A stretch of DNA of 64,000 bases from Lachnospiraceae bacterium NK3A20 (lineage in GTDB: Bacteria > Bacillota > Clostridia > Lachnospirales > Lachnospiraceae): contig FNQX01000009.1 of assembly GCA_900107575.1 (NCBI GenBank), forward strand, positions 1-64,000, given 5' to 3'. The position numbers and the translations under genes are program-made. The notes under the pieces are model-generated. The model saw nothing but the letters and a program-made list of their open reading frames with translations, searched no databases and was not told the origin of the DNA. Within the stretch, counting starts at the first letter, position 1, and each line of letters opens with the position of its first letter. Below, one piece after another: positions 52,506 to 62,130 of the stretch.

Positions 52506-53906
52506 CTACATGCCTTCCATTTCCAGCTTAATCAGGTTGTTCATTTCCGCGGCGTACTCCAGCGGGAGCTCCTTGGAAACGGGATCTGCGAAACCGGAAA
52601 CGATCATCGCTCTCGCCTCGGACTCCGAAATGCCGCGGCTCATCAGATAGAACACCGCCTCGTCCGAGATGCGCCCGATCTTTGCCTCGTGTCCCACGTC
52701 CGCATCCGCGGTACGGATATCCATCGCGGGGATGGTGTCCGAACGGGACTGGTCATCGAGCATCAGGGAAGCGCAGTCTACGGAAGCCTTTGCCTTCTTC
52801 GCCGTCGGCATGATCTGAATGCTGGAACGGTAGGTTGAGACACCGCCGTCCTTGGAGATCGACTTGGTGTTGATATAGGAAGAAGTCTCCCTGCCGATGT
52901 GGATCATCTTCGCGCCGGTGTCAAGGTTCTGGCCGTTGCCTGCGAACGTGATGCCCGTGAACTCACAGTGAGAACCGTCCCCCTTGAGGATCGTCGTGGG
53001 ATACAGGTAGGATACGTGGGAGCCGAAACTTCCGGAAACCCACTCCATCGTACCGCCCTCTTCGACGATCGCGCGCTTGGTGTTGAGGTTGTACATGTTC
53101 TTCGACCAGTTCTCGATCGTGGAATAACGCAGCCTTGCGTTTTTCTTCACATACAGCTCCACACAGCCTGCGTGGAGGTTCGCCGTGTTGTATTTCGGTG
53201 CGGAGCAGCCTTCGATGAAGTGTACATCCGCGCCCTCATCCACGATGATGAGCGTGTGCTCGAACTGGCCCGCGCCCTTCGCGTTCAGACGGAAATAGGA
53301 CTGCAGCGGCACCTCTACGTGCACTCCCTTCGGGACATACACGAACGATCCGCCGCTCCATACCGCGCCGTGCAGTGCCGCGAACTTGTGATCGGTCGGC
53401 GGTACCAGCTTCATGAAATATTCCTTCACCATCTCGGAATATTCCCCGTTCACCGCATCCTCGAAGCCCGTGTAAACCACGCCCTGGTCCGCGACTTCCT
53501 GCTGAAGGTTGTGATACACCAGCTCGGAGTCGTACTGCGCGCCGACACCCGCGAGAGATTCGCGCTCCGCCTGCGGGATGCCCAGCTTCTCAAATGTATT
53601 CTTGATGTCGTCCGGAAGATCGTTCCAGCTGCCCTTCATATCCGTTTTGGAGCGGACGTAGTTGGAAATGTGATCCATATCCAGGCCGTCGATCGACGGG
53701 CCCCAGTTGGGCACGGACATGTTGTTGTACAGCTCGAGGCACTTCAGTCGGAAATCGTGCATCCACGCAGGATCATTCTTGTCCTGCGAAATCTGTTCCA
53801 CGATCTCGCGCGTGAGGCCCTCTTTCATTCGGAAGAAGCCCTGGGACTCATCGTCCTTGAAGTCGTAGAGACTCCTGTCTACTTCCCTGATTTCCTGATC
53901 AGCCAT
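52506..53906 (-). CDS. sufB: SufB Fe-S cluster scaffold protein
   Basis: A 466-residue core scaffold on which Fe-S clusters are built with SufC and SufD. Family signatures include SDNYVRSKTDMKG-like NYVRSKTDM, EGCSAPKYNTANLHAG (with the conserved Cys) and the C-terminal HEAKIGRISDEAVFYLMSRG. It lies between sufC and sufD. Confidence 0.97.
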   Translation of the reverse strand: MADQEIREVDRSLYDFKDDESQGFFRMKEGLTREIVEQISQDKNDPAWMHDFRLKCLELYNNMSVPNWGPSIDGLDMDHISNYVRSKTDMKGSWNDLPDDIKNTFEKLGIPQAERESLAGVGAQYDSELVYHNLQQEVADQGVVYTGFEDAVNGEYSEMVKEYFMKLVPPTDHKFAALHGAVWSGGSFVYVPKGVHVEVPLQSYFRLNAKGAGQFEHTLIIVDEGADVHFIEGCSAPKYNTANLHAGCVELYVKKNARLRYSTIENWSKNMYNLNTKRAIVEEGGTMEWVSGSFGSHVSYLYPTTILKGDGSHCEFTGITFAGNGQNLDTGAKMIHIGRETSSYINTKSISKDGGVSTYRSSIQIMPTAKKAKASVDCASLMLDDQSRSDTIPAMDIRTADADVGHEAKIGRISDEAVFYLMSRGISESEARAMIVSGFADPVSKELPLEYAAEMNNLIKLEMEGM

Positions 53907-53948
53907 AGATAACCTTTCTGATACTGTCTATCCGGCGCTGCCGCGCGT

Positions 53949-53963
53949 AAACAGCAGGCGCCC
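53949..53963. repeat. 15-bp motif shared with the pseB 3' end
   Basis: Read on the minus strand, GGGCGCCTGCTGTTT lies 1 bp after the sufC stop codon. The identical 15-mer is at 36957-36971, abutting the pseB stop codon but in the opposite orientation relative to its gene. Confidence 0.6.
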
Positions 53964-53964
53964 G

Positions 53965-54723
53965 TTACTTTCCTGCCGCCGCGTTCACGAACTGCTCGAA
54001 GCCGCGCTCGTTGATCTCTTCTACGAGAGAAGCATCTCCCGTGTGCACGAGCTTCCCCTTCACGAGGACGTGTGTGTAATCCACGTGCAGAGACTCCAGG
54101 ATCTTCGTGGAGTGCGTGATGACAAGGAGTGCGCCGTTTCTCTTCTTCTGGAATTCCTCAATACCCTTGGATACCGTGCGGACCGCGTCGACGTCGAGGC
54201 CGGAGTCCGTCTCGTCCAGGATCGCGAGCTTTGGATTCAACATCAGGAGCTGGAGGATTTCTGCTTTTTTCTTCTCACCGCCGGAGAACCCGACATTCAG
54301 ATCTCTGTCCGCGTAGGATGCATCCATCTGCAGAAGGTCCATCGTCGCCTCCAGCTCCTTTTTGAACTGGAATATTTTCAGAGGCTTGCCTGTCTGCTGG
54401 CGGATCGCATTGCGAAGGAACGCTTCCAGAGAAAGGCCCGGCACCTCCAGCGGATTCTGGAAGGAGAGGAACATGCCCCTTGCCGCTCTCTTGTCTGTCG
54501 AAAGGTTCGTGATATCCTCGCCGTCCAGCGTGATCGTTCCGTTCGTCACCGTATAGCCGGGATTGCCCATGAGCGTATAGCCGAGCGTCGACTTGCCTGC
54601 GCCATTGGGGCCCATCAGTACATGTGTCTCGCCTGCGTTGATGTCCAGATTGACATGGTGCAGCAGCTCGCCTTCCTCAATGGAAGCACACAGGTCTCTC
54701 ACCTGCAGTAAAGGTTGTGACAT
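53965..54723 (-). CDS. sufC: SufC ATPase of the SufBCD complex
   Basis: A 252-residue ABC-type ATPase without a membrane partner that powers the SufBCD scaffold. Walker A is GPNGAGKST at about 40-48, signature VGFSGGEKKKAEILQ, Walker B LAILDETDSGLD. It is the first structural gene after the regulator in the suf operon. Confidence 0.97.
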   Translation of the reverse strand: MSQPLLQVRDLCASIEEGELLHHVNLDINAGETHVLMGPNGAGKSTLGYTLMGNPGYTVTNGTITLDGEDITNLSTDKRAARGMFLSFQNPLEVPGLSLEAFLRNAIRQQTGKPLKIFQFKKELEATMDLLQMDASYADRDLNVGFSGGEKKKAEILQLLMLNPKLAILDETDSGLDVDAVRTVSKGIEEFQKKRNGALLVITHSTKILESLHVDYTHVLVKGKLVHTGDASLVEEINERGFEQFVNAAAGK

Positions 54724-54747
54724 AAGATCCTCCTGTTATCAGACTCG

Positions 54748-55185
54748 TTAAATAACGAAATCATTTCCGATCATGGCGTCTGCCTGATCCTTCAAATCCT
54801 GCAATGTCGTGCCGTCAACGTAGTCGTTGATGACCTTGGCGAAGCCCTTCCAGAAAGGCAGCACCGGACAGAACGCGCTGCGCGCGCACTCGTTCGGATT
54901 GTCCTCCAGACAGGAGATCGGGTTCAGATCTCCCTCCATCACGCGCAGAATGTCGCCGATGGTGTATTCCGAAGGCTTCCTCGTGAGGCGGTAACCGCCG
55001 TTGTTGCCGCGCTGTGACCGGACGAAACCGGCCCGGGTAAGACTCGTTACAATCTGTTCCAGATACTTGACGGTGATATCCTCGCGACTGGAAATATCTC
55101 TGAGTGAAATGAATTCGCCCGTATCATGTTCTGCCAGATCCAGCATCATACGCAGCGCGTAGCGGCCCTTGGTTGAAATTCTCAT
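54748..55185 (-). CDS. Rrf2-family Fe-S sensing regulator (SufR/IscR-like)
   Basis: A 145-residue winged-helix regulator: MRISTKGRYALRMMLDLAEH and the recognition helix DITVKYLEQIVTSLTRAGFVRSQRGNNGGY. Three cysteines in SCLEDNPNECARSAFCPVLPFW are placed as in IscR-type cluster ligands. It heads the suf operon 24 bp before sufC and very likely senses Fe-S status to control it. The start at 55185 matches the family N-terminus and has GGAGG 10 nt upstream. Confidence 0.93.
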   Translation of the reverse strand: MRISTKGRYALRMMLDLAEHDTGEFISLRDISSREDITVKYLEQIVTSLTRAGFVRSQRGNNGGYRLTRKPSEYTIGDILRVMEGDLNPISCLEDNPNECARSAFCPVLPFWKGFAKVINDYVDGTTLQDLKDQADAMIGNDFVI

Positions 55186-55230
55186 GAAGTACGCCTCCAA
55201 ACGTGTCTCCGCTCCCGCGAATAAAGCCAT

Positions 55231-55556
55231 TTGTGCAGAACAGTGAACAATCTATTGCACTCACGAAAAACCGGCAAACCATCGACAAACATAACACTTT
55301 CCACGAGGCAGCGCAAACACAGCGACCTAAATCTGTGTATGGCCTTCGGCTTTTTGATTATGCTATTATGTTAACGGATTGCTGCACTCTTTACGTGTAA
55401 CAATTGTTACTATATAAATATTCTTATTCCTATGGGAACAGGGTGATTTAACCATTTAAGTATACTCATTACGTCGTGATTTGCAAGTAGCCAAATCTTA
55501 ACTTTTGAGGAACATCGGGATAATGAGGTTGTTGATATCCGGGGGAGGGAAGAATC
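55231..55556. other. Divergent intergenic region (suf operon / second two-component module)
   Basis: No ORF is convincing. A candidate suf promoter on the minus strand is TTGCGC (55311-55316), 17 bp, TATGTT (55288-55293). A perfect palindrome GTAACAATTGTTAC lies at 55397-55410 and may be an operator. The right half is AT-rich, marking the left edge of the second two-component/ABC module. Confidence 0.5.
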
Positions 55557-56240
55557 GTGGAGAAAATTCTTCTAATAGAAGATGATGTCCGCCTGTGCGA
55601 GCTGCTCTCAGACTATATGATATGCAAGGGTTACCAGATCAATGCGGTTCATAGGCTGGATGCTATTTCTGATATTTCATCTCTGTCTGATTACTGTCTC
55701 ATTCTGATAGACCTTGCTCTTCCCGATGGCAACGGAATCACGGCAATTAAGGACATTCGCAATACCTGTACCAGCCCAATTATTGTCATCACAGGGAAAA
55801 ACAGCGAGGACTCCAAATCCGTCTGTTTCGCTTATGGGGCGGATGATTACGTGGTCAAGCCCTTTTCTATTGTCGAACTGGAATCGCGCATCAAGGCCAA
55901 TTTGCGCAGAGTTGAAGTCTACGACGGAAAACAGACAGAGAAATCCATCCGCATCAACGGCTTGCTCATCAAGCTGAATACAAGAGAAGTTTATACGGAT
56001 AATCATAAAATTGAACTAACGCGAACGGAATTCGATATTTTACAACTGCTGGCTGTGCACAGCAATCAGGTCTTTTCCAAAGGACAGATCTATCAGCACG
56101 TCTGGAAAGATTCTTATATAGACAATGAGGATGTAGTCAATACCCATATCGCTCGTCTCAGAAAAAAACTAGGCTCCTCAAAAGACTGTATTGAAACCTT
56201 GTGGGGCATTGGCTATCGCATGAGGGATTCTGACGCCTGA
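55557..56240 (+). CDS. OmpR/PhoB-family response regulator
   Basis: A 227-residue regulator starting with GTG after GGGGGAGGGA. Receiver: IEDD at 7-10, phospho-acceptor D52 in LIDLALPDGNG, K in VVKPFS. Winged-helix domain: INGLLIKLNTREVYTDNHKIELTRTEFDILQLL and VVNTHIARLRKKL. It pairs with the kinase downstream and mirrors the regulator at 13950. Confidence 0.95.
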   Translation: MEKILLIEDDVRLCELLSDYMICKGYQINAVHRLDAISDISSLSDYCLILIDLALPDGNGITAIKDIRNTCTSPIIVITGKNSEDSKSVCFAYGADDYVVKPFSIVELESRIKANLRRVEVYDGKQTEKSIRINGLLIKLNTREVYTDNHKIELTRTEFDILQLLAVHSNQVFSKGQIYQHVWKDSYIDNEDVVNTHIARLRKKLGSSKDCIETLWGIGYRMRDSDA

Positions 56241-56284
56241 GCAAGGCCGAATGATTGCCATGATTTGATAAGGGATGAACTTGT

Positions 56285-57217
56285 ATGATTGCAACCGTTG
56301 AATTCATCACTATTGTTATATTGATATGCCTGAACATCTATCAGATTCGTCACAACATAGATCTGCGGAAAAGCATTTGTGTTGTCACGAAATATATCGT
56401 TCAAGAGCATGATACCTTTGAGCCCCTCTTGTACCGCACAGACAATCAGCAAGTCCAGAGAATGATCACCACGATCAATACATTGCTGCTGCAAAAGTAC
56501 CGCCTGTCTCAAAAACTGCGTAATCTCCAGGAACAATACCGGACGAATATCGCTGACATCTCGCATGATCTTAAAACCCCTATAACGATTCTGTCCGGCT
56601 ATATTGATTTCATGGCACTCCAGTATCAGCAGTTCGGCAACAATTCTCCCGAGGTGAATCTCGTCATTCAGAAGGCACAACAAAAAGCACAGGATGTACA
56701 GCATGCTATTCTGCAGCAATTGGATTTTGCAAGGATCTGTTCCGGCGACATGCGCTTTCCATTGAAATACACAAACCTTACTGAACTGTGCCGGGAAATC
56801 GCACTCTCCTATTATGACTGTTTAAGCGAAAATGGCTTTCGTGTAGATCTGAATTTGGATGGTCCTTCGATTTATGCCGATACCAGTCCCGATGCAATTC
56901 GTTGCATTATGAATAATCTGATCGACAACGCCATTAAGTATGGTAGTGCTGGTAAATTTTTAGGAATTGCCATAACTCAGAATGATCAGAATGTCATCAT
57001 TCAGATTATGGATCACGGTAATGGTATCCCTATTACAGAGCAAGAAAAGATATTTGGAAGAAATTATCAGATTTGTGATTCCAATTATTCCTCAAAAGGT
57101 CGTTCCGGATTGGGACTCTCTATCGTACAAAACGTCGCTACACGATGTCAGTTGACAATTCAATTGGAAAGTCACCGTGGCAATACCTGTTTTTTCATTA
57201 TCGTTAGAAAATCGTAA
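56285..57217 (+). CDS. Sensor histidine kinase, single membrane segment
   Basis: A 310-residue kinase with one N-terminal membrane helix (VEFITIVILICLNIYQI) and no extracellular domain. The phospho-acceptor motif is IADISHDLKTPITILSGYID, followed by HATPase boxes (MNNLIDNAIKYG, MDHGNGIP, GLGLSIVQNV). Architecture and length match the kinase at 13009, so sensing is probably through the membrane or the ABC transporter encoded next. Confidence 0.93.
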   Translation: MIATVEFITIVILICLNIYQIRHNIDLRKSICVVTKYIVQEHDTFEPLLYRTDNQQVQRMITTINTLLLQKYRLSQKLRNLQEQYRTNIADISHDLKTPITILSGYIDFMALQYQQFGNNSPEVNLVIQKAQQKAQDVQHAILQQLDFARICSGDMRFPLKYTNLTELCREIALSYYDCLSENGFRVDLNLDGPSIYADTSPDAIRCIMNNLIDNAIKYGSAGKFLGIAITQNDQNVIIQIMDHGNGIPITEQEKIFGRNYQICDSNYSSKGRSGLGLSIVQNVATRCQLTIQLESHRGNTCFFIIVRKS

Positions 57218-57300
57218 GAAATGAGAAATGGAAATGACAAATCCATCTGATAGCATATCAACTATCAAGGCAATCATAACAGGAAAGGTCTTTGTTGAAA

Positions 57301-58212
57301 ATGAAGTCTCTGCTCATCGACGGAAAAAATATTTTCAAGAAATACAATCACACCATTGCCTTAAATGGCTTAGACGTTCACGTGCCAGCCGGTGTAATCT
57401 ATGGACTGATCGGCCTGAATGGCGCCGGAAAGAGCACCCTTATGAAAATACTGGTTGGGCTCGAGACCATGGACGAAGGTAAATTAAGTATTTTCAATCA
57501 ATCTGAAATTACCTCTGAGGGTTTGAATGCGACCGGGTCTATTATTGAATATCCATACTTCTACGAACGCTTAACCGGTCTTGAAAATTTACAGTTGCAC
57601 GCTTCGTATATGGGATTTCATGATGAGAAACGTATCTCTGAAGTTTTGCATGAGGTTAATTTGACTACCGCAGCCAGACAGAAGGTAATAACCTACTCAC
57701 TGGGGATGCGCCAGCGTCTTGCGATTGCGCGCGCAATATTAACCTACCCAAAGCTGCTGATTCTGGATGAGCCTACCAATGCGCTTGATCCGGAAGGAAT
57801 GAAGGATATGCGCACGCTGTTCAGGGAAATCAACCAGCAATATGGAACTACAATAATGATTTCCAGCCATATCTTATCTGAAATGGAGCATCTGGCGGAT
57901 TGGATAGGAATTACGGATCATCATAAAATGGTCCAGGAAAAGACAATGGACGAGATCCAGAAAAATAATCGAAGTCATCTGACCGTCTGTACTAACAATG
58001 TGAAGAAAAGCTGCGTCGTTCTGGAACATTTAGGGGTTCATGACTTTACAGTGCAAGAAGACAACAGCATTCACATCTATGAAAACCCAGATGCATCCAT
58101 CATCGCAAGGGAACTGGTGGACAGCGGCGTTTCGTTATATGAGATTTCGCAGGTCAATAGAACATTGGAAGACTACTTCTTAGAAGTTCTACATCATGGA
58201 GGCAGCAATTGA
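57301..58212 (+). CDS. ABC transporter ATP-binding protein (peptide/antibiotic resistance type)
   Basis: A 303-residue ATPase: Walker A GLNGAGKST, signature-like YSLGMRQRLAIARAIL, Walker B LLILDEPTNALD, then a C-terminal extension (HLTVCTNNVKKSCVVLEHLGV). ATG at 57301 is used; an in-frame TTG at 57292 lies closer to AGGAAAGG. It resembles the ATPase at 12012 throughout. Confidence 0.92.
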   Translation: MKSLLIDGKNIFKKYNHTIALNGLDVHVPAGVIYGLIGLNGAGKSTLMKILVGLETMDEGKLSIFNQSEITSEGLNATGSIIEYPYFYERLTGLENLQLHASYMGFHDEKRISEVLHEVNLTTAARQKVITYSLGMRQRLAIARAILTYPKLLILDEPTNALDPEGMKDMRTLFREINQQYGTTIMISSHILSEMEHLADWIGITDHHKMVQEKTMDEIQKNNRSHLTVCTNNVKKSCVVLEHLGVHDFTVQEDNSIHIYENPDASIIARELVDSGVSLYEISQVNRTLEDYFLEVLHHGGSN

Positions 58213-58904
58213 AATTATCATTATTAATCTCCCTTGAATCGCGAAAAATAAAGATCCGCCATCTGTTCCTGTTAGCAATTCCTATCACGCTTGCCCTTCT
58301 GTTCGCAACCTTCACTTCAATATACGGAATCAATCAGGATCATGCCAGTAGTTTTGGGGCAATTATCAAGATGATGACCTGTACCGTATGGGATTTTTAC
58401 ATTTTTTATACCGCTTATCTGATCAGTAAAATTATCGTGGAAGAATATGTGAATCATACGGTGACAATTCTATTTACGTACTCCATTAAGCGTACCCGCA
58501 TCTTCCTGGCAAAGATAATTTTAACTTCTGTGGTCAGCCTTACCTGTCAATTTCTATCACAAATCATTTGTTTTGTATTTGTGATCATTGCAGATAGCCA
58601 TTTTTCTCTGGTAAACGGAGTCATTCATCGCAGCAACTACCTTGAGTGGCTGCAATATACCTTGATTAATCTGCTTGCCGCAGAGGCCGCCATTTTATTT
58701 ATATCCGTGATCGCTTTAATAAAGAAATCCGTATCATCAGTATTCTTATCTGGTATCGGATTTCTGTTCATATATCAGATGATCGTCAGTCAGATCAATG
58801 CATTCTCAATATTGTGGATCTGTTTCACTGCACTTTTTGTTATATGTGCTGTCCTCTATATTTTTTCTGCTCATCACTGGATGAACAAGCTGACACCTAG
58901 GTAA
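58209..58904 (+). CDS. ABC-2 type membrane permease
   Basis: A 231-residue protein with about six membrane segments and the cytoplasmic motif SIKRTRIFLAKIILTSV, matching the permease at 11320 in length and layout. It starts with TTG, overlaps the ATPase stop by 4 nt and has GGAGG just upstream. It is the membrane part of a probable bacteriocin-type self-defence transporter. Confidence 0.85.
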   Translation: MKLSLLISLESRKIKIRHLFLLAIPITLALLFATFTSIYGINQDHASSFGAIIKMMTCTVWDFYIFYTAYLISKIIVEEYVNHTVTILFTYSIKRTRIFLAKIILTSVVSLTCQFLSQIICFVFVIIADSHFSLVNGVIHRSNYLEWLQYTLINLLAAEAAILFISVIALIKKSVSSVFLSGIGFLFIYQMIVSQINAFSILWICFTALFVICAVLYIFSAHHWMNKLTPR

Positions 58905-59075
58905 TAAGGTCTTAGGGTCTCGTTATAAATTTACGAATGGAATCTTTGAAATTAATCCAACGCTTGCTTTTTTACTCAGAATAGGTAATGATGCATACGA
59001 AAACTTATGCAGCTATACAGACAGCATAAAGTGATCAAAGTTATTTATAAGCACATTTCCCCTGCACCTGATGAG

Positions 59076-59612
59076 ATGAGAAAAACAGAAGAGCAGCTGG
59101 CTGCGGAGGCGGCCGCGCAGAGAAAAACAGACGAGCGCTATATGCGCCAGGCGATCGCCCAGGCGAAAAAGGCCATGTCTCTCGGGGAAGTCCCGATCGG
59201 CTGTGTCATTGTATATGAAGGCAAGGTCATCGGCCGCGGCTACAACCGCAGGAATACAGACCACACGACACTGGCCCACGCGGAGATCCGCGCGATCCGG
59301 AAGGCATCCCGCCTCATCGGAGACTGGCGACTGGAGGGCTGCACGCTCTACTGTACGCTGGAACCCTGCCCCATGTGCGCCGGCGCCATTGAGCAGGCGA
59401 GAATCGACCGCGTCGTGATCGGCGCAAGGAGCGATAAGTCCGGCTGTGCCGGCACCCTCCTCAACATTGTCGCCAACGAGAAGCTGATGCACCAGAGTGA
59501 AATTACCTTCGATATCCTCGGCGATACCTGCTCTGCCCTGCTCCGGGAATTCTTCAAAGACCTCCGCCGCCGGGTGAAGACGCAGAACAGGGCGAAAATA
59601 CTCCCGGTTTGA
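59076..59612 (+). CDS. tadA: tRNA-specific adenosine-34 deaminase TadA
   Basis: A 178-residue zinc deaminase making inosine at the wobble position of tRNA-Arg(ACG). Metal and proton-shuttle motifs are HAEIRAI and PCPMCAGAI; the C-terminus ILGDTCSALLREFFKDLRRR is typical. No ribosome binding site decides the start: 59076 fits the family length, and an in-frame ATG at 59007 adds 23 residues. The SRP RNA promoter overlaps its stop codon. Confidence 0.93.
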   Translation: MRKTEEQLAAEAAAQRKTDERYMRQAIAQAKKAMSLGEVPIGCVIVYEGKVIGRGYNRRNTDHTTLAHAEIRAIRKASRLIGDWRLEGCTLYCTLEPCPMCAGAIEQARIDRVVIGARSDKSGCAGTLLNIVANEKLMHQSEITFDILGDTCSALLREFFKDLRRRVKTQNRAKILPV

Positions 59613-59637
59613 CATCGGACCACGCTGCCTGTACAAT
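59609..59637 (+). promoter_or_regulatory. Consensus promoter of SRP RNA
   Basis: A perfect TTGACA (59609-59614), a 17-bp spacer and TACAAT (59632-59637) overlap the tadA stop codon. Confidence 0.88.
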
Positions 59638-59656
59638 AGCGATGTCGTTAAATAAA

Positions 59657-59820
59657 GCCTGCCCGGAGATGGTGTCGGGCCGGTGGGACCGTTCGGGTCT
59701 TACGCAATGAATCCTGCGAACCGTGTCAGATCGGGAACGAAGCAGCACTAAGCAGATCCTTTCATGTGCCGTAAGGGTGCCTGGCGGTCCGGCCGGTTCG
59801 ACAGCACCGCCGGGCATTTT
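59657..59820 (+). ncRNA. ffs: Signal recognition particle RNA (ffs)
   Basis: The Ffh-binding domain is visible as GTCAGATCGGGAACGAAGCAGC, with a GGAA tetraloop and the symmetric loop of helix 8. Flanking halves pair (TGCCCGG with CCGGGCA; GGCCGG with CCGGCC; CTTACG with CGTAAG). About 164 nt. The position after tadA is common in Clostridia. Exact ends are estimated from the outer helix. Confidence 0.9.
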
Positions 59821-59827
59821 GTTATCT

Positions 59828-60805
59828 ATGAAAGTTGTCACATCATTGAATCAAACAAAGCTCTTCGATCTCTCCTCCTGCACACTCTGCCCCAGGGAAT
59901 GCGGCGTCAACCGCGTGGAAGGACAGCTCGGCTTCTGCAAGGAGCCTGCCATCCTCTACGCCGCGCGCGCAGCCAAGCTCTATTATGAAGAGCCGTGTAT
60001 CTCCGGGAAGGAGGGGAGCGGCGCCGTCTTCTTCGACGGGTGCAGCCTTGGCTGCATCTTCTGCCAGAACCACGACATCTCTCTGGGGATGCGCGGAAAG
60101 AGCAGGGGAAGGGCGATCACGCCGTCCCGGCTGTCTGATATTTTCCTTTCCCTGGAAGCACAGGGCTGCAACAATATCAACCTCGTCACGGCAGGTCACT
60201 ATCTGCCCCTGGTCATTCCCGCGCTGGAGAGTGCGAAGGCGAGGGGCCTTGCCATTCCCATCGTCTACAATACGGCAGCCTATGAGAAGGCGGAGGCCAT
60301 TCGTGCACTCGAAGGCCTCGTAGACATCTATCTCCCCGATCTGAAATATAAGGACAGCGCAATCGCCGCGGCCTACAGCAAGGCCCCCGACTATTATGAG
60401 CGCGCAACAGCTGCCATCGAAGAGATGGTACGCCAGTGCCCGAAGCCCTTGTTCGCGGACGGCTCCTCTTCACTTGATGCGGAGGATGATCGGGACGACC
60501 CTCTCATGCTGCGCGGCGTCATCGTCCGTCACCTGTGCATGCCGGGGCATGTGGAGGATTCCAAGGCAATCCTCTCCTACCTTCACAGAACCTACGGGAA
60601 CCGGATCTTCATCAGCATCATGAACCAGTACACCCCGATGCCCCAGGCACAAAAAGATCCTCTCCTGTCGAGAACACTGACAGAAGAGGAATATAACGAG
60701 GTGGTGGATTATGCGGTTGAGATCGGCGTGGAGAACGGCTTCCTCCAGGAGGGGGGCACCGTCTCAAAGAGCTACATCCCCGATTTCGACGGGACAGGGC
60801 TTTAA
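59828..60805 (+). CDS. Radical SAM protein, PflX-like
   Basis: A 325-residue radical SAM enzyme with the cluster motif C72-x3-C76-x2-C79 in DGCSLGCIFCQN. An extra N-terminal cysteine group (CTLCPRECGVNR..GFC) is typical of COG1313/PflX proteins, annotated as pyruvate formate-lyase-activating-like. The true substrate is unknown. The ATG at 59828 lies 8 nt after the SRP RNA helix and has no ribosome binding site. The gene ends tail-to-tail, overlapping the next by 4 bp. Confidence 0.85.
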   Translation: MKVVTSLNQTKLFDLSSCTLCPRECGVNRVEGQLGFCKEPAILYAARAAKLYYEEPCISGKEGSGAVFFDGCSLGCIFCQNHDISLGMRGKSRGRAITPSRLSDIFLSLEAQGCNNINLVTAGHYLPLVIPALESAKARGLAIPIVYNTAAYEKAEAIRALEGLVDIYLPDLKYKDSAIAAAYSKAPDYYERATAAIEEMVRQCPKPLFADGSSSLDAEDDRDDPLMLRGVIVRHLCMPGHVEDSKAILSYLHRTYGNRIFISIMNQYTPMPQAQKDPLLSRTLTEEEYNEVVDYAVEIGVENGFLQEGGTVSKSYIPDFDGTGL

Positions 60806-61893
60806 TAATCTTTCTCATTTAAATATCTCAGATAATTCATGACCATGAGTGCGATCTTGAATGTCAGCGCGTCATCGAAGTTGCGGATGTCGAGTCCCGT
60901 GGACTTCTGCAGCTTCTCGATCCTGTACACCAGCGTATTCCGGTGGATGAACAGTTTCCTCGAGGTCTCGGATACGTTCAGGTTGTTCTCGAAGAAGGTG
61001 TTGATCGTCGACAGCGTCTCGTTGTCAAGATCGTCCGGTACGTTGTCTCCGAACACTTCATTGATGAACACATGGCAGAGGTTGGACGGCAGCTGGTAGA
61101 TCAGCCGGCCGATACCCAGCTCGTTGTACGAAGTCACGCTCTTCTCCGCATAGAAGATCCTGCCAACGTCCATCGCCATTCTGGCTTCCTTGTAGGACTT
61201 GGACAGATTCCGCAGGTCGTCGACAATCGTGCCGTAGGCCGCCTTGACACTCAGCATGGCCTCGGTGTTCAGCATATCGACCGCGACCTGCGCCGCGTCC
61301 TGCAGCTGATCGTAGGCTTCGACGGAATCTACCGCCTTGATCAGAATCACACTGTTCTCATCTACTTCTGTCAGATAGTCGCCGTTGTGTACGGTGAAGA
61401 TGCCGTTCAACAGATCGCCCGCCAGAGTATCGTCGCCCTCGGATTGAATCTCGAAGAGAATGACCGCACGCGGTACGGTGACGTTGATGTGCAGTTTCTT
61501 CGCGCGGTTGTGAATGTCGACGAGAAGGAGGTTGTCGAGGAGCAGGTTCTGGAAGAAGTTGTTCCTGTCGTATTTCTCCTTATAAGCCTGCATCAGATTG
61601 GAAATCTCGCTGACTGCCATCCTGGCCACCATCAGCGTGTAGTCGCTGCTGCCGATCGCCGTCAGCGTGAAGGCGATGTCATCGTCCTCCATGATCTTCA
61701 ACAGATACCGGTCCCCGATAATCTGGGAGTCTACCGAAGAGCGGCAGAAGCTCGCGATCATCTCGGCGTCCGGCGCCTCGGCGTTGTCTGTCCTCGCAAA
61801 GACCTGTCCATTCGTATCCTGAATGCAGAATTCTACCTTGGAAATCGCTGTCAGTTCCTCAAGACAGCCCTTCGCTACCTGTGCTGATATCAT
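60802..61893 (-). CDS. CdaR/PucR-type transcriptional regulator
   Basis: A 363-residue protein. The N-terminal sensory region (CIQDTNGQVFARTDN) resembles a diacid-recognition domain, followed by a GGDEF-like middle and the C-terminal helix-turn-helix NVSETSRKLFIHRNTLVYRIEKLQK. Such proteins respond to sugar diacids or similar metabolites. GAGGG precedes the start at 61893. The adjacent UgpC/MsmK gene on the same strand is a possible target. Confidence 0.88.
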   Translation of the reverse strand: MISAQVAKGCLEELTAISKVEFCIQDTNGQVFARTDNAEAPDAEMIASFCRSSVDSQIIGDRYLLKIMEDDDIAFTLTAIGSSDYTLMVARMAVSEISNLMQAYKEKYDRNNFFQNLLLDNLLLVDIHNRAKKLHINVTVPRAVILFEIQSEGDDTLAGDLLNGIFTVHNGDYLTEVDENSVILIKAVDSVEAYDQLQDAAQVAVDMLNTEAMLSVKAAYGTIVDDLRNLSKSYKEARMAMDVGRIFYAEKSVTSYNELGIGRLIYQLPSNLCHVFINEVFGDNVPDDLDNETLSTINTFFENNLNVSETSRKLFIHRNTLVYRIEKLQKSTGLDIRNFDDALTFKIALMVMNYLRYLNEKDY

Positions 61894-62052
61894 AGTGACC
61901 CTCTTTTCCGTGCGGCGGACTGATACCCGGTGCCGCAGTTTTCTTCCGGATGTTCGATTCGTGCTTCTCAAAATGCGTCATTTTCCACGATTTCTGTAGA
62001 AACTGACCAAGCACTTCCTCTATTCTACACAGAATATTTGTGGAAAACAAGC

Positions 62053-62090
62053 AAAAAGGCCACGCAGCAGTGCTGCGCAGCCTGATATTT
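62053..62090 (-). terminator. Terminator of the ugpC gene
   Basis: On the minus strand GGCTGCGCAGCA and TGCTGCGTGGCC pair with one mismatch and are followed by TTTTT, 40 bp downstream of the gene. Confidence 0.8.
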
Positions 62091-62130
62091 TTGATGATCG
62101 GGAAGATTGTCCTCCCACAATCCACCAAGA

